The notes under the pieces are model-generated. The model was not told where the DNA came from. It searched no databases and saw nothing but the letters and a program-made list of their open reading frames with translations. From Paenibacillus sp. 32352 (lineage in GTDB: Bacteria > Bacillota > Bacilli > Paenibacillales > NBRC-103111), in NCBI RefSeq assembly GCF_002042965.1, contig NZ_MZNT01000003.1, positions 62,001 to 126,000 on the forward strand: 64,000 nt of DNA, in the 5' to 3' direction. Made by a program: the position numbers and the translations under genes. This document shows, piece after piece, positions 1 through 8,826 of the stretch (position 1 is its first letter; each line of letters starts with the position of its first letter).

Positions 1-966
1 GATTCTTTTCAACTCTTGAAAGGCATCCTGGTTCAACAACACATCCCCTGCGGCGCAAGTATCATTCAACTGGTCTAGGGTTCTGCAGCCGGATATCGGG
101 AGCACGGGAAAAGGGTGGGCAAGGAGATACCCTAGAGCCACTTGGCTCATAGACAGGTGCAGCCGTTCCGCTAGGGTCTCGACCGCTTTAAGCTTACGGA
201 GATTGTCCTCGTTACACAGCTTCCATACTTTTCGGTTATCCGGGGTTGGCTCCTGCAGCTGATCCACCGTATAGCGGCCGCTGAAAAAGCCGTTCGCCTG
301 CGCGTTATAAGGAATAACGGGCAGGCCTGTGCGCTCATAATAGGCAAGCTCTTTCTCATCCATCGAGACCATGGTGGGATCGTTGCCCTGCGGGTAGGAC
401 GCCAGGCTCCATTTGATTTGGCTGGCTGCGAAGCTCTGCAAGCCTTTGGCTTCGGCATACTGACGAGCGGCCTCAATGCGCTCCGACCTCCAGTTAGAGC
501 AGCCGAAATACCGGATTTTCCCTTGGCTGACATACTCATTCAGCATGTCTATTATTTCTTCGACCGGCCGGCTCGGATCATCCCGGTGAAGCCAGTACAG
601 ATCGATATAATCGGTCTGCAAATTCAGCAGGCTTTGCTCCAGATCATGACGGATATCCTCCTCGGTCAAACGAGGGATATGCATAGTGTCCAGGTCAGGA
701 TGAGCGCCTTTGGTCGCCAGAATCACCTGACAGCGGCTGCCGCGCAGCTTCATCCATTGACCTATCGCCTTCTCGCTCCGGCTTCTTTCCCCGGGAACCC
801 AGTCGCTGTATACCTTAGCCGTATCCAGAAAGCTGCCGCCATGGGAAAGGAAGCGGTCCATCAGGGCAAAGGATTCCTCAAGTGTAATCGATTCTCCAAA
901 GCCGGACGTTCCCAAGCAAATGACGGAAGGAAACAATGCCGTTCCGGGTATCTGTCTAGTCTTCAT
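1..966 (-). CDS. Aldo/keto reductase, 3' end beyond the window
   Basis: Reading from ATG at 966 the frame stays open to base 1, so at least 322 residues are present and the C-terminus lies outside. The protein starts MKTRQIPGTALFPSVICLGT and has the family's catalytic tetrad: Asp and Tyr in DTAKVYSDW, Lys in LATKG and His in YWLHRDDP. Later segments (YFGCSNW, MSQVALGYLL, PISGCRTLDQL) match the NADPH-binding C-terminal half of the fold. A GGAGG ribosome binding site lies at 977-981. Members reduce aldehydes or ketones with NADPH in the cytoplasm; the substrate cannot be told from sequence. It is transcribed away from the reductase gene to its right and shares no visible operon within the window. 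Confidence 0.9.
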   Translation of the reverse strand, partial: MKTRQIPGTALFPSVICLGTSGFGESITLEESFALMDRFLSHGGSFLDTAKVYSDWVPGERSRSEKAIGQWMKLRGSRCQVILATKGAHPDLDTMHIPRLTEEDIRHDLEQSLLNLQTDYIDLYWLHRDDPSRPVEEIIDMLNEYVSQGKIRYFGCSNWRSERIEAARQYAEAKGLQSFAASQIKWSLASYPQGNDPTMVSMDEKELAYYERTGLPVIPYNAQANGFFSGRYTVDQLQEPTPDNRKVWKLCNEDNLRKLKAVETLAERLHLSMSQVALGYLLAHPFPVLPISGCRTLDQLNDTCAAGDVLLNQDAFQELKRI

Positions 967-1174
967 AGGGATTGAGCCTCCAAATGGGAATGGTTATGTA
1001 TAGGAAGATAATATCTACCCAAATTATAAGGAAACCGCTTCCGTAATGTAAGAGGTTACATGAACGTGGATTAGTATACGGAAGGTAAGGGGGGGATCCC
1101 TGGGCTCGACAAAGTTACTGCTGCCAGCCGAAACGGTTCCAGCAGAAAAAAAGACGCTTCTATATGTTGAAGTA

Positions 1175-2164
1175 TCAACAACTTTTCATGCTGCTGCTGT
1201 GGCCGGGGGACAATTTGGCTTTCGGATCAATGTATACCTTCGCATTGTTAATAGCCGTCGGGGCTTCGCCAAAGCCTACGGCAATGAGCTTGAGCTTCCC
1301 GGGGTAGGTCGTAATGTCGCCGGCTGCGAAAATCCCCGGAATACTTGTTTCCATTCGGGAATCAACGACGATAGAGCCGTTATCGATGTCGAAGCCCCAG
1401 TCGGCAATCGGTCCGAGAGAGGAAATAAAGCCGAAGCTCACGATCACCGCATCCACATCCACGTCGAATGTTTCCCCAGATTTGCAATCCTTAAGCGTAG
1501 CCTTCGTGATAGAATCTTCGCCGTGAAGAGCTGAAATTTCTTTGGGCGTGAGCACCTCAACCCTGGAGTTCATCAAATTCTCCACGCTGTGCTCATGGGC
1601 GCGGAATCTGTCCCGGCGGTGAATCAAGGTTACTTTCTCTGCGATCGGCTCCAGCATGAGCGCCCAGTCGACGGCGGAATCGCCGCCTCCGCTGATGAGC
1701 ACCTTCCGGCCGGCGAACCTGCTGAGGTCGTTGACGAAGTAGTGGAGGTTCTTCTTCTCATACCTCCCGGCTTCAGGCAGCTCTAGACGCCTTGGCTCGA
1801 AGGCGCCGACGCCTCCGGTAATAATGACGGTTTTGGAATGATGAACGCCTTTGTCGGTGGTTACTTCAAACAAGCGCTCGTCCTTCTTCTCTACCTTCAG
1901 CACTTTTTCCTCCAATAAAATATCGACGGGAAAATGCTTCATTTGCTGCTCCAGATTATGGACCAGCTCCATGGCGGTCACTTTAGGAAATCCGGCCACG
2001 TCGTAGATATGCTTTTCCGGGTACAGAGCGGCCAGCTGGCCGCCCAATTGAGGCATGCTTTCAATAATTTTGACCGATGCCTGGCGCATGCCGCCGTAGA
2101 ATGCGGCAAACATACCGGCCGGACCGCCGCCAACGATGAGAATATCGACAACTTCATTTGGCAT
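1175..2164 (-). CDS. Ferredoxin/flavodoxin-NADP+ reductase, YumC type
   Basis: A 329-residue flavoprotein of thioredoxin-reductase fold that passes electrons between NADPH and ferredoxin or flavodoxin. The FAD-binding [11 protein letters not shown] motif is near residue 11, the NADP-binding [11 protein letters not shown] near 160, and the second FAD motif GIFAAGDI near 280. The redox-active CxxC of true thioredoxin reductase is absent, which is what separates YumC-type reductases from that enzyme. Length is normal for the family. It is divergent from the NADH dehydrogenase gene at 2564, with about 400 bases between them. The minus-strand leader is long and AT-rich, and I could not place its promoter with confidence. 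Confidence 0.9.
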   Translation of the reverse strand: MPNEVVDILIVGGGPAGMFAAFYGGMRQASVKIIESMPQLGGQLAALYPEKHIYDVAGFPKVTAMELVHNLEQQMKHFPVDILLEEKVLKVEKKDERLFEVTTDKGVHHSKTVIITGGVGAFEPRRLELPEAGRYEKKNLHYFVNDLSRFAGRKVLISGGGDSAVDWALMLEPIAEKVTLIHRRDRFRAHEHSVENLMNSRVEVLTPKEISALHGEDSITKATLKDCKSGETFDVDVDAVIVSFGFISSLGPIADWGFDIDNGSIVVDSRMETSIPGIFAAGDITTYPGKLKLIAVGFGEAPTAINNAKVYIDPKAKLSPGHSSSMKSC

Positions 2165-2490
2165 TGCTCGTTAACACCTCCGGGACTTGATCACCAAGGA
2201 TGGAATGATAGATGAAAAAGACAACCGTTCCATCCATATCGGAAAAATACGGGTTGGCAAAAACGTAAGTTTGAGCATGTAAAACAAGCGGGTCAAAGGG
2301 GCAAACTCCTTGCACTGTCTCGATTTATTCCGGCGGGAGGAAGCAAAATAATACTTGCTATTTAGTCATATAAATTATATTATGTCATGAGAACTGATTA
2401 TAAGCTGACTGCAAATAAAGAACAAAAATGTTTTTTATTTTTAAAGATTTCATTAAAATCGATGGGCTTGAATCCGATTTTTAAATAACT

Positions 2491-2508
2491 TTGTGTAATT
2501 TTTCACAA
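2491..2508 (+). promoter_or_regulatory. Rex-like operator (redox-sensing repressor site) upstream of ndh
   Basis: TTGTGTAATTTTTCACAA is 18 bases with perfect TTGTG/CACAA outer arms, matching the known Rex consensus TTGTGAA-N4-TTCACAA except at one inner position. Rex binds NADH/NAD+ and in Bacillus represses the type II NADH dehydrogenase gene, which is the gene 55 bases downstream here. The site overlaps the proposed -35 element at 2502-2507, as expected for a repressor. The identification of the motif is direct; control by Rex is inferred. Confidence 0.75.
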
Positions 2509-2531
2509 ACGTTTTTGTACTATCATACAAT
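2502..2531 (+). promoter_or_regulatory. Candidate sigma-A promoter of ndh
   Basis: TTCACA (2502-2507) and TACAAT (2526-2531) are separated by 18 bases, and the start codon follows about 30 bases later. An alternative -10, TATAGA at 2531-2536, is possible. The -35 lies inside the Rex-like palindrome. Confidence 0.5.
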
Positions 2532-2563
2532 ATAGAAAATAACGTGATGGAAGGGATTAAACC

Positions 2564-3754
2564 ATGAGTCGAATACCAAGAATAGTCATTTTGGGAGCGG
2601 GATACGGCGGCATTGTAACGGCTATTCGTTTACAGAAGGAATTGAACTACAACGAAGCGGATGTTACGCTGGTGAACAAACATGACTACCATTACATTAC
2701 GACCCACCTGCATATGCCGGCGGCAGGAACGGATAACCCGGAAAACGCGCGGGTCAATATACTTAAGCTGATTGATGAGTTCAAAATCGATTTCGTCAAA
2801 TCGACCGTCGTACAAATCCGACCGCATGATAAGAAGGTTATTTTGGAAGAAGGAACGCTGTCTTATGATTACCTGGTTATAGGTCTGGGCGGAGAGCCGG
2901 AGACATTCGGTATCCCGGGATTGAAAGAATATGCGCTTAGCATTCGCAGCATTAACAGCGTTCGTTTTATCCGTGAACATATCGAATACCAGTTTGCGAA
3001 GTTCAAGCGGGAGCCTTCCCGTACGGACTACTTGACCTTTGTAGTCGGCGGCGCAGGGTTTACCGGCATCGAATTCGTAGGCGAGCTCGCAGACCGTCTT
3101 CCGAAGCTCTGCAAGGAGTTCGACGTGGACCCGGCTCTGGTCAAAATTTATAACATTGAGGCAGCGCCTACCGCGCTTCCGGGGTTTGATCCCGAGCTGG
3201 TAGAATATGCGATGAATGTGCTTGAGAACAAGGGAGTAACCTTCAAAATTGCCACAGCCATCAAAGAATGTACGCCAGAGGGAGTTCTGCTTGCTACCGG
3301 CGAAGAGATCAAATCGGCGACCGTAGTATGGACAGGAGGCGTTCGCGGCAATCACATGCTTGAGGAAGCCGGCTTTGAGACAATGCGGGGACGCATTAAG
3401 GTCGATGACTATCTCCGTGCTCCGGGCTACGACCATATCTATGTTTTAGGAGACTGTTCGATTGTGATGAATCCGGAAGGACGTCCTTATCCTCCTACGG
3501 CGCAAATTTCCATGCAGCAAGCGGACGTTTGCGCGCATAATCTGGTGGCTTCCATCCGGGGCGAGCAGCTCAAAAACTTTGTCTACCAAAGCAAAGGAAC
3601 GGTTGCATCGCTGGGACGCGGCGAGGCTATCGGTATTGTAGGCTCGCGCAAAATTAAAGGCGGTACGGCAGCAGTAATGAAAAAGATCGTTGATTTGCGC
3701 TACCTGTATATTATTGGCGGCATTCCATTAGTATTGAAGAAAGGTCGATTCTAA
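2564..3754 (+). CDS. ndh: Type II NADH dehydrogenase (NDH-2)
   Basis: A 396-residue single-subunit, non-proton-pumping NADH:menaquinone oxidoreductase that sits on the inner face of the membrane. The N-terminal FAD motif is IVILGAGYGGI (residues 6-16), the NADH-binding motif is FVVGGAGFTGIE around 162-173, and the second FAD motif is YVLGDCS near 299-305. The C-terminal stretch LRYLYIIGGIPLVLKKGRF is the amphipathic membrane-docking end seen in the family. GGAAGGG precedes ATG 2564. It is followed after three bases by a small gene, so the two probably form an operon. A Rex-like palindrome upstream suggests the gene is switched on when NADH accumulates. Confidence 0.93.
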   Translation: MSRIPRIVILGAGYGGIVTAIRLQKELNYNEADVTLVNKHDYHYITTHLHMPAAGTDNPENARVNILKLIDEFKIDFVKSTVVQIRPHDKKVILEEGTLSYDYLVIGLGGEPETFGIPGLKEYALSIRSINSVRFIREHIEYQFAKFKREPSRTDYLTFVVGGAGFTGIEFVGELADRLPKLCKEFDVDPALVKIYNIEAAPTALPGFDPELVEYAMNVLENKGVTFKIATAIKECTPEGVLLATGEEIKSATVVWTGGVRGNHMLEEAGFETMRGRIKVDDYLRAPGYDHIYVLGDCSIVMNPEGRPYPPTAQISMQQADVCAHNLVASIRGEQLKNFVYQSKGTVASLGRGEAIGIVGSRKIKGGTAAVMKKIVDLRYLYIIGGIPLVLKKGRF

Positions 3755-3757
3755 CTC

Positions 3758-4033
3758 ATGAGACATTGCAGCGTACAAGTACGCGGTTTGCTGACTCGGG
3801 AAGAGCTGGACCGTTACAATGCTCTCATGGAAGTCGGTCATTTTCTTGAAACCCAGAACCGTTACGATCTGGTCTATACCGTGCAAAAAGAAATCGATAC
3901 GTTAATTCTTCCCGCTATCGAGCGTCTGAAGGAGAAATCCCGCCAGCGCGACCGGGATACGGAGGCTTACTTGGCAAGCAAGGCTGATGCAAGCCGGGAT
4001 GCCCGATTCGAAGACGATGACGAAGATGAATAA
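3758..4033 (+). CDS. Small acidic protein co-transcribed with ndh, unknown function
   Basis: 91 residues, predicted soluble and mostly helical, with a strongly acidic tail (RFEDDDEDE). I do not recognise the family. The central part (VGHFLETQNRYDLVYTVQKE and a following basic segment) has heptad-like spacing of hydrophobic residues. It begins three bases after the ndh stop, with AAAGG about 15 bases before ATG 3758, and ends just before a terminator. A small partner gene next to ndh also exists in Bacillus subtilis (yjlC), but I see no clear similarity. A role with NDH-2 is suggested only by position. Confidence 0.75.
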   Translation: MRHCSVQVRGLLTREELDRYNALMEVGHFLETQNRYDLVYTVQKEIDTLILPAIERLKEKSRQRDRDTEAYLASKADASRDARFEDDDEDE

Positions 4034-4045
4034 ATAGTTGTGCTG

Positions 4046-4094
4046 AATACCCTATGTTTCCGCTGATTTTGGCGGCGGCATAGGGTATTTTTAT
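4046..4094 (+). terminator. Rho-independent terminator after the ndh operon
   Basis: Eleven-base perfect arms AATACCCTATG (4046-4056) and CATAGGGTATT (4079-4089), with a T-rich stretch at the end of the second arm. Confidence 0.85.
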
Positions 4095-4162
4095 TGTGTT
4101 TACAGGAACGGTGGAGGTGAAAGGCTTCCTTCGAGGGGCCAGAAGAACAGGTAAAAACAGGA

Positions 4163-4205
4163 TTGACACCAAAGGCATACTAGTGTACTATTTCGTTAGT
4201 ACACT
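4163..4205 (+). promoter_or_regulatory. Promoter with overlapping YtrA-type palindromic operator
   Basis: TTGACA (4163-4168) and TACTAT (4186-4191) with a 17-base spacer form a near-consensus sigma-A promoter. A perfect nine-base inverted repeat, AGTGTACTA (4182-4190) and TAGTACACT (4197-4205), covers the -10 and start region. The AGTGTA/TACACT half-sites are those known for the Bacillus YtrA regulator, and a YtrA-like gene lies in the downstream operon. The half-sites are 12 bases apart here. Autorepression follows by analogy. Confidence 0.8.
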
Positions 4206-4245
4206 TTTGTGGATGATTTTACCTTTTTTAAAAGGAGGCTGCTCT

Positions 4246-5007
4246 TTGAAGGTTTGGTGGGTTTTGTTCAAAAAGGAATTGGCCTTCGGGGCAAAATGGT
4301 CCGGTCCATTATGGATTTATTTGCTGATCGTGCTGGTCCTTGGAGGGGCGTCCATTTTTTTGTCTTACCGGTTTCAGTCGGGCGCAATGAGCAGCTTATG
4401 GCTGATGATCATCTATCTTCATTTTTTTGCCCCGTCCTTATATATGCTCATGAGCTTGAAGAAGGAATGGGAGCTTAGACCTTTGTGGCTGCAGCTGCCC
4501 GTTCCGGGATGGAAGCTGCTTAGCGCCAAATATGCCGCAAGTTTACTGGAGTTTGCCATGGGGCTCTTGGTATCGGCCGGGATGTTCTGCTTTACCTATC
4601 GTTTGGAGGCTGGAGGGGAAAGCATCAGCGTCAGTCAGCCGTATCTGGCTGAAGCGTTCCATCGAATAACAGGGTTCTTGCAGGGGGCGCATCTTGCTGA
4701 CCTACTGGAATTTCTCTCCAACGCCATTGGCCTGGCCATCCTACTGGTGTTGATCTATTTGACTGCGGCCTCCTTAACCAGCCAGTTCGGTCCATGGAGA
4801 TGGCCAATAGCGATCGGTCTGATTGGAGCTGTAATCGGTATAGAGGGGTTATTCGAGCAAACCTCCGTATTCCGGTTCATATTTCAGACAGGGCAAATTA
4901 CGGTAGAATATGACGCTTCCCTGGGGAGCTATATCTGGATGTGGATCCATTTTGGAATCGGCTTGTTCGTGTCCGTCTGGCTGCTGGACCGTAAAGTGGA
5001 GGTGTAG
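4246..5007 (+). CDS. ABC transporter membrane subunit, YtrA-type operon
   Basis: I place the start at TTG 4246, seven bases after AAAGGAGG (4231-4238). The longer in-frame ORF from 4096 would run through the promoter and operator. The 253-residue product has about six hydrophobic helices (for example WIYLLIVLVLGGASIFL, LWLMIIYLHFFAPSLYMLM and the C-terminal GSYIWMWIHFGIGLFVSVWLL) and no enzymatic motif. It is the likely permease partner of the ATPase at 5437. Related Bacillus operons respond to cell-wall antibiotics, but the substrate here is unknown. Confidence 0.75.
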   Translation: MKVWWVLFKKELAFGAKWSGPLWIYLLIVLVLGGASIFLSYRFQSGAMSSLWLMIIYLHFFAPSLYMLMSLKKEWELRPLWLQLPVPGWKLLSAKYAASLLEFAMGLLVSAGMFCFTYRLEAGGESISVSQPYLAEAFHRITGFLQGAHLADLLEFLSNAIGLAILLVLIYLTAASLTSQFGPWRWPIAIGLIGAVIGIEGLFEQTSVFRFIFQTGQITVEYDASLGSYIWMWIHFGIGLFVSVWLLDRKVEV

Positions 5008-5009
5008 CG

Positions 5010-5432
5010 GTGGTCGAATCATTTTCCAATACGCATCCGATTTATTTGCAGCTGGTACACCGGATATGCAGGCAAATTGTTCGCCGGGAGGTATTACCGG
5101 GAGAGAAGATGCCTTCTGTTCGCGATCTCGCGGTGAAGTACGGCGTGAATCCGAATACGATGCAAAGAGTGAATATGGAGCTGGAGCGAATGGGTATAGT
5201 AGAGAGCCGAAGAGGCCAAGGAATGTATGTTACGGAGGATAGCTCGAGAATTGACTTGATTCGGGATCAGCTGATGGAGGAGCTCATCACCCGGTTTGCT
5301 GAAGAGATGAAGGAGCTGGGCTGTACGGAGCAGGAAATCGTATCCTGCGTCAAGAGCTTTTTGAAGGCTTCTGATAAGACGGAAGCTTCCGAATCGGCAG
5401 TTCAAACGACAAAGGCGGATAAGGAGGAGTAA
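5010..5432 (+). CDS. GntR-family regulator, YtrA subfamily
   Basis: 140 residues with an N-terminal winged helix-turn-helix (PIYLQLVHRICRQIV, then MPSVRDLAVKYGVNPNTMQR) and only a short helical tail, the hallmark of the YtrA subfamily, which lacks a large ligand domain. Start is GTG 5010, two bases after the permease stop, with GGAGG at 4998-5002. It lies between the permease and the ATPase, the usual arrangement in which the repressor controls its own ABC transporter. The palindrome at 4182-4205 is its probable binding site. Confidence 0.88.
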   Translation: MVESFSNTHPIYLQLVHRICRQIVRREVLPGEKMPSVRDLAVKYGVNPNTMQRVNMELERMGIVESRRGQGMYVTEDSSRIDLIRDQLMEELITRFAEEMKELGCTEQEIVSCVKSFLKASDKTEASESAVQTTKADKEE

Positions 5433-5436
5433 CGGG

Positions 5437-6171
5437 ATGGAGCTGCGGCAAGACCCCATTGTGGTGTTCGAGCAAGTACGGAAGCATTTTTATGGAAGTC
5501 CGGCGATCCAGGATATCAGCTTTACGATTCCGAGAGGACAAATTGTCGGGATCATGGGGACCAATGGCAGCGGTAAATCAACAATTCTCCGGCTGATGAC
5601 CGGATTGCAGAGGCCCAGTTCAGGGCGTGTGCTTCTAAACGGGTCGGAGGCTAAGAGATTAAGCGCTCGGCAAGTCGCCTTCCTGCCGGATCGCGATGTG
5701 TTCTATCCTATGCATACCGTGGAGAAGTCGCTGCGCTTTTATAACGAGCTTTTCCCGGATTTTCGGCTTGCCAGGGCATTCTCCATGATTGAGACATTCG
5801 AATTGGAGCTCGGCAAGAAGCTGGTTCATTTGTCCAAGGGCAGCCTTGCCCGTCTGAAAATGGTGCTGGCCCTCTCGCGCCAAGTTCCGCTTGTAGTGAT
5901 GGATGAACCGCTGTCAGGGCTTGACCCTCTGATCCGGGAGTCCATTATTCGAAGTGTCATTGCTTCTATCGACATGGGGGAGCAGACGATAGTGATGACG
6001 ACACATGAGGTGGAGGAAGTGGAGCCGCTGCTTGACAAGGCGATGCTCATTAAGGAGGGACGCTTGCTTGGATATGAGGATGTGGAGCACATTCGTCAGA
6101 ACTATGGCGTCGGCCTTGTAGAATGGATGAGACATTCCGCATTTCAGGGGCTGGAGTCCAGCACCATGTAA
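5437..6171 (+). CDS. ABC transporter ATP-binding subunit
   Basis: 244-residue nucleotide-binding domain. Walker A is GTNGSGKST (about residues 41-49), the signature loop is degenerate (LSKGSLARLK in place of LSGGQ), Walker B with its Glu is LVVMDEPLSGLD, and the switch His is in TTHEVEEVE. The degenerate signature is typical of YtrB/BcrA-like exporters. It begins four bases after the regulator stop with an AAGGAGG site, so the three genes are one transcript. It should power the membrane protein at 4246. Confidence 0.9.
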   Translation: MELRQDPIVVFEQVRKHFYGSPAIQDISFTIPRGQIVGIMGTNGSGKSTILRLMTGLQRPSSGRVLLNGSEAKRLSARQVAFLPDRDVFYPMHTVEKSLRFYNELFPDFRLARAFSMIETFELELGKKLVHLSKGSLARLKMVLALSRQVPLVVMDEPLSGLDPLIRESIIRSVIASIDMGEQTIVMTTHEVEEVEPLLDKAMLIKEGRLLGYEDVEHIRQNYGVGLVEWMRHSAFQGLESSTM

Positions 6172-6210
6172 GAATACTAGAGACATAATCAAAGACGGGA
6201 GTAGAGAGAG

Positions 6211-7179
6211 ATGGGGAGAAAAGGTTGGGCGTGGACGATCCTAGGCGTGTTGTTCGCCGCATTCATTGTCATTATGATCATCAAAGCCGATTCCGCGTTT
6301 CCGGATACGGGATCGTCAGGGAAAAACAAATGGAATGAGGAGACTGTGCAGGGAAAGGGCAAGGAAAAGATTGTCCAGCTGACTGTCGATGGGGTCATTG
6401 CGGAGAAAAGCAGCGGGTTCTCGGGAGGTCTTAGCGCAGGCAGCTTCATCTCGCAGCTCGAGCAAATTCGCAAGGACGATAACGTGAAGGCGGTAGTCAT
6501 CCGGGTTAATAGTCCGGGAGGCGAGGTCGTGGCTTCCGATGAGATTCATTCGAAGCTGGTCGAGCTTAAGAAGACCGGAAAGCCTATCATCGTCAGCATG
6601 GGCTCCATGGCGGCTTCAGGAGGATATTATATCTCGGTGCCGGCTGATTATATATTTGCCAATCCGGCTACGCTGACGGGCAGCCTGGGCGTTATTTTCT
6701 CCATACCGAATTATGAGAAGGCGGCGAACTGGCTCGGGTATAAGGAAAATACCGTCAAGAGCGGCGAATTTAAGGATATTGGTTCCCCTCTTCGCGAGAT
6801 GACGCCGAAGGAAAAGGAAATATTCGAGAAGCTGGTCGATGAAAGCTATCAACGGTTCGTAACCGTCATCGAGCAGGGACGCAAGCTCCCGCGTGAGAAG
6901 GTGCTGGAGATCGCGGACGGGCGGGTTTACTCCGGGCAGCAGGCTAAAGCGCTCGGATTGATTGATGATTTCGGCACGCTGGAGGATGCCGTCGCCTATG
7001 CGGTCGACCGAACGGGTCTGACGGATCCCAAGATCGTACGCTATGTGAAAGAGCCATCCTTGTCGGAGCTGTTCGGAGGAGCGATGTTCAAGACTTCCTC
7101 TCCGGCAGCTCAAGTATTGAAGGAGATCCTGCCGGAAATTTCAGTTGGACCAAGGATGATGTACTTATTGGAAATGTGA
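6211..7179 (+). CDS. sppA: Signal peptide peptidase SppA
   Basis: 322 residues. An N-terminal membrane anchor (WAWTILGVLFAAFIVIMII) is followed by an extracytoplasmic ClpP-like serine protease domain. The catalytic Ser is Ser136 in GSMAASGGYY, and the general-base Lys is Lys188 in KSGEFKD. The 52-residue gap between them equals that between Ser147 and Lys199 of the Bacillus enzyme. SppA degrades leftover signal peptides in the membrane and has been linked to lantibiotic resistance. The RDD gene follows, as the yteJ gene does in Bacillus. Confidence 0.93.
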   Translation: MGRKGWAWTILGVLFAAFIVIMIIKADSAFPDTGSSGKNKWNEETVQGKGKEKIVQLTVDGVIAEKSSGFSGGLSAGSFISQLEQIRKDDNVKAVVIRVNSPGGEVVASDEIHSKLVELKKTGKPIIVSMGSMAASGGYYISVPADYIFANPATLTGSLGVIFSIPNYEKAANWLGYKENTVKSGEFKDIGSPLREMTPKEKEIFEKLVDESYQRFVTVIEQGRKLPREKVLEIADGRVYSGQQAKALGLIDDFGTLEDAVAYAVDRTGLTDPKIVRYVKEPSLSELFGGAMFKTSSPAAQVLKEILPEISVGPRMMYLLEM

Positions 7180-7217
7180 TGCTAGAAGGCTGTTGATCAA
7201 ATGAAGGGGGAAAAGGG

Positions 7218-7691
7218 ATGGAATCGCCGACCAATTCGGATTGGACTTGGAACGAAGGGAATAACGCAGCTGCACGGCCTTTGGAAGGGAGGCAATATGC
7301 AGGCTTTTGGATTCGCTTTGCAGCTGTTATCATCGACGGGATTGCACTGCAAATTGTATTCAGCATCCTGAACGTCATGTTAGGCTACAGCGCGATGGAG
7401 CCCCCGCGTGCCGTATCCGCGCTGGAATCTTTATTATCCTGCATCTATTATGTGGCCATGACAGTCGCTTGGGGGCAGACGCTGGGGAAAATGGCGGTAG
7501 GTATCGAGGTGGTCCGCGAGGACGGCCGGCCGAACGGCGTCGGCTGGATCATCCTAAGAGAGGTGATCGGCAAGTTCGTCTCCGGACTGATCCTGTGCAT
7601 CGGGTTCATGATGGCAGGCTGGGACCGGGAGAAGCGTGCGCTGCACGATAGGATGGCAGGCACACGGGTCGTAAAGGCGGCCAAACGGTGA
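7218..7691 (+). CDS. RDD-family membrane protein, YteJ-like
   Basis: 157 residues with three or four hydrophobic segments and the RDD hallmark Arg and Asp residues in AGFWIRFAAVIIDGIALQIV. The downstream LGKMAVGIEVVREDG and the C-terminal ALHDRMAGTRVV are also typical of the family. The biochemical role of RDD proteins is poorly defined; some take part in ion transport. It follows sppA by 38 bases and probably shares its transcript. The bidirectional terminator at 7724 closes the unit. Confidence 0.85.
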   Translation: MESPTNSDWTWNEGNNAAARPLEGRQYAGFWIRFAAVIIDGIALQIVFSILNVMLGYSAMEPPRAVSALESLLSCIYYVAMTVAWGQTLGKMAVGIEVVREDGRPNGVGWIILREVIGKFVSGLILCIGFMMAGWDREKRALHDRMAGTRVVKAAKR

Positions 7692-7723
7692 GATACACCA
7701 TCGCTTGAGCCTCCGCAGAGTAT

Positions 7724-7766
7724 AGAAAAACGGGCACCAGGAGCTAGCCTCCTGTGCCCGTTTTTC
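7724..7766. terminator. Bidirectional terminator between the RDD gene and hemQ
   Basis: Fourteen-base arms AGAAAAACGGGCAC and GTGCCCGTTTTTCT, with A tract before and T tract after, plus an inner AGGAG/CTCCT extension. It serves the plus-strand genes on the left and could stop minus-strand transcription of hemQ. Confidence 0.88.
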
Positions 7767-7861
7767 TCGTAACAATCATTATTCGGGGCTCCATGCTGCG
7801 AAACTGAATGGGGTGCGAAGTGCGCGGTCGCTCCTCCTTGAAGGCCTCGAGAGAGGTCTTC

Positions 7862-8608
7862 TTACAGCTTCAGCATAGCTTCCATTTTGGAACGGTCCAG
7901 CAAATTGCCGACATAGAAGTCGCCGAATTCGCCGAAGCGGGCGCTGGTTTCGTCAAAGCGCATTTCATGCACGATTTTCTTGAATTGCAGCGCGTCGTCG
8001 GCGAACAGGGTAACGCCCCATTCCCAATCGTCTAAGCCGATGGAGCCGGAGATGATTTGCTTGATTTTGCCAGCGTAATTGCGTCCGATCATTCCGTGGG
8101 CACGCATGAAGTTGCGGCGCTCCTCGGCGGACAGCATGTACCAGTTATCGTTGCCTTCACGGCGTTTGTCCATCGGATAGAAGCACACATGCTTTGCCTT
8201 AGGCAGGATAGGCTTCAGACGGGCCAAAATTTCCGGATCCTGCATCGGGTCTACGCCCGGCTTAGCCATGTAGCCGCCCAGCTCAACGATAGATACATAG
8301 GAATAGGTCGGTACCGTAACTTGAGCAAACAAGGATTTATTGAACTGCGTTTCCAGCTCGTTCAGCTCCTCCAGCGTTTCACGAAGGTGCATGAACATGA
8401 AATCGGCCTTTTGTCCGACGATGCTATAGAAGGCGGTGCTGCCGAGCTTCTGGTCTTCCGTGCTTTGATATTGTGCCAGCAGGCTGTACAATTCGTCCTC
8501 CGCACGGTTTCTCTCCTGGTTCGTCAAGCTTTTCCAGGCCGTCCAGTCAATGGCACGGAAATCGTGAAGCACGTACCAGCCTTCCAATGTGTTTACCAAA
8601 TCGCTCAT
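7862..8608 (-). CDS. hemQ: Coproheme decarboxylase HemQ (ChdC)
   Basis: 248 residues of the chlorite-dismutase fold. It catalyses the last step of the coproporphyrin-dependent haem pathway of Gram-positives, converting Fe-coproporphyrin III to haem b with peroxide. Tyr144 in CFYPMDKRR and the proximal His171 in MRAHGMIGR correspond to the known catalytic Tyr145 and haem-ligand His172. The start has an AAGGAG site in front. The gene stands alone on the minus strand. Its product would supply haem to, among others, the cytochrome b subunit encoded at 25119. Confidence 0.95.
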   Translation of the reverse strand: MSDLVNTLEGWYVLHDFRAIDWTAWKSLTNQERNRAEDELYSLLAQYQSTEDQKLGSTAFYSIVGQKADFMFMHLRETLEELNELETQFNKSLFAQVTVPTYSYVSIVELGGYMAKPGVDPMQDPEILARLKPILPKAKHVCFYPMDKRREGNDNWYMLSAEERRNFMRAHGMIGRNYAGKIKQIISGSIGLDDWEWGVTLFADDALQFKKIVHEMRFDETSARFGEFGDFYVGNLLDRSKMEAMLKL

Positions 8609-8826
8609 GGGGTTACACTCCTTTATATGGAAAATATTCGTTTACAACTTGTTTCATTGTATCGAAATCAAACCCAAAGGGCAAATGAATGCGGCCTTTT
8701 TGAGCAGATTGCGCGGGAAAAAAACGTTTCTCTCGTTCAAGAAGCGTTCACTTTACCGGACGAGCAAATTTATATAAAATAAACATAACTATATCTAATG
8801 TTTTCGATTAAAAGGAGTTGAACGGC

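Noticed and set aside
1122..1147. CTGCTG...CAGCAG hairpin near an A run
   Set aside because: The A run is on the wrong side for a terminator of the minus-strand reductase and no plus-strand gene ends there.
2630..3436. A 268-codon open frame opposite ndh
   Set aside because: No start signal and no domain; ndh on the other strand explains the region.
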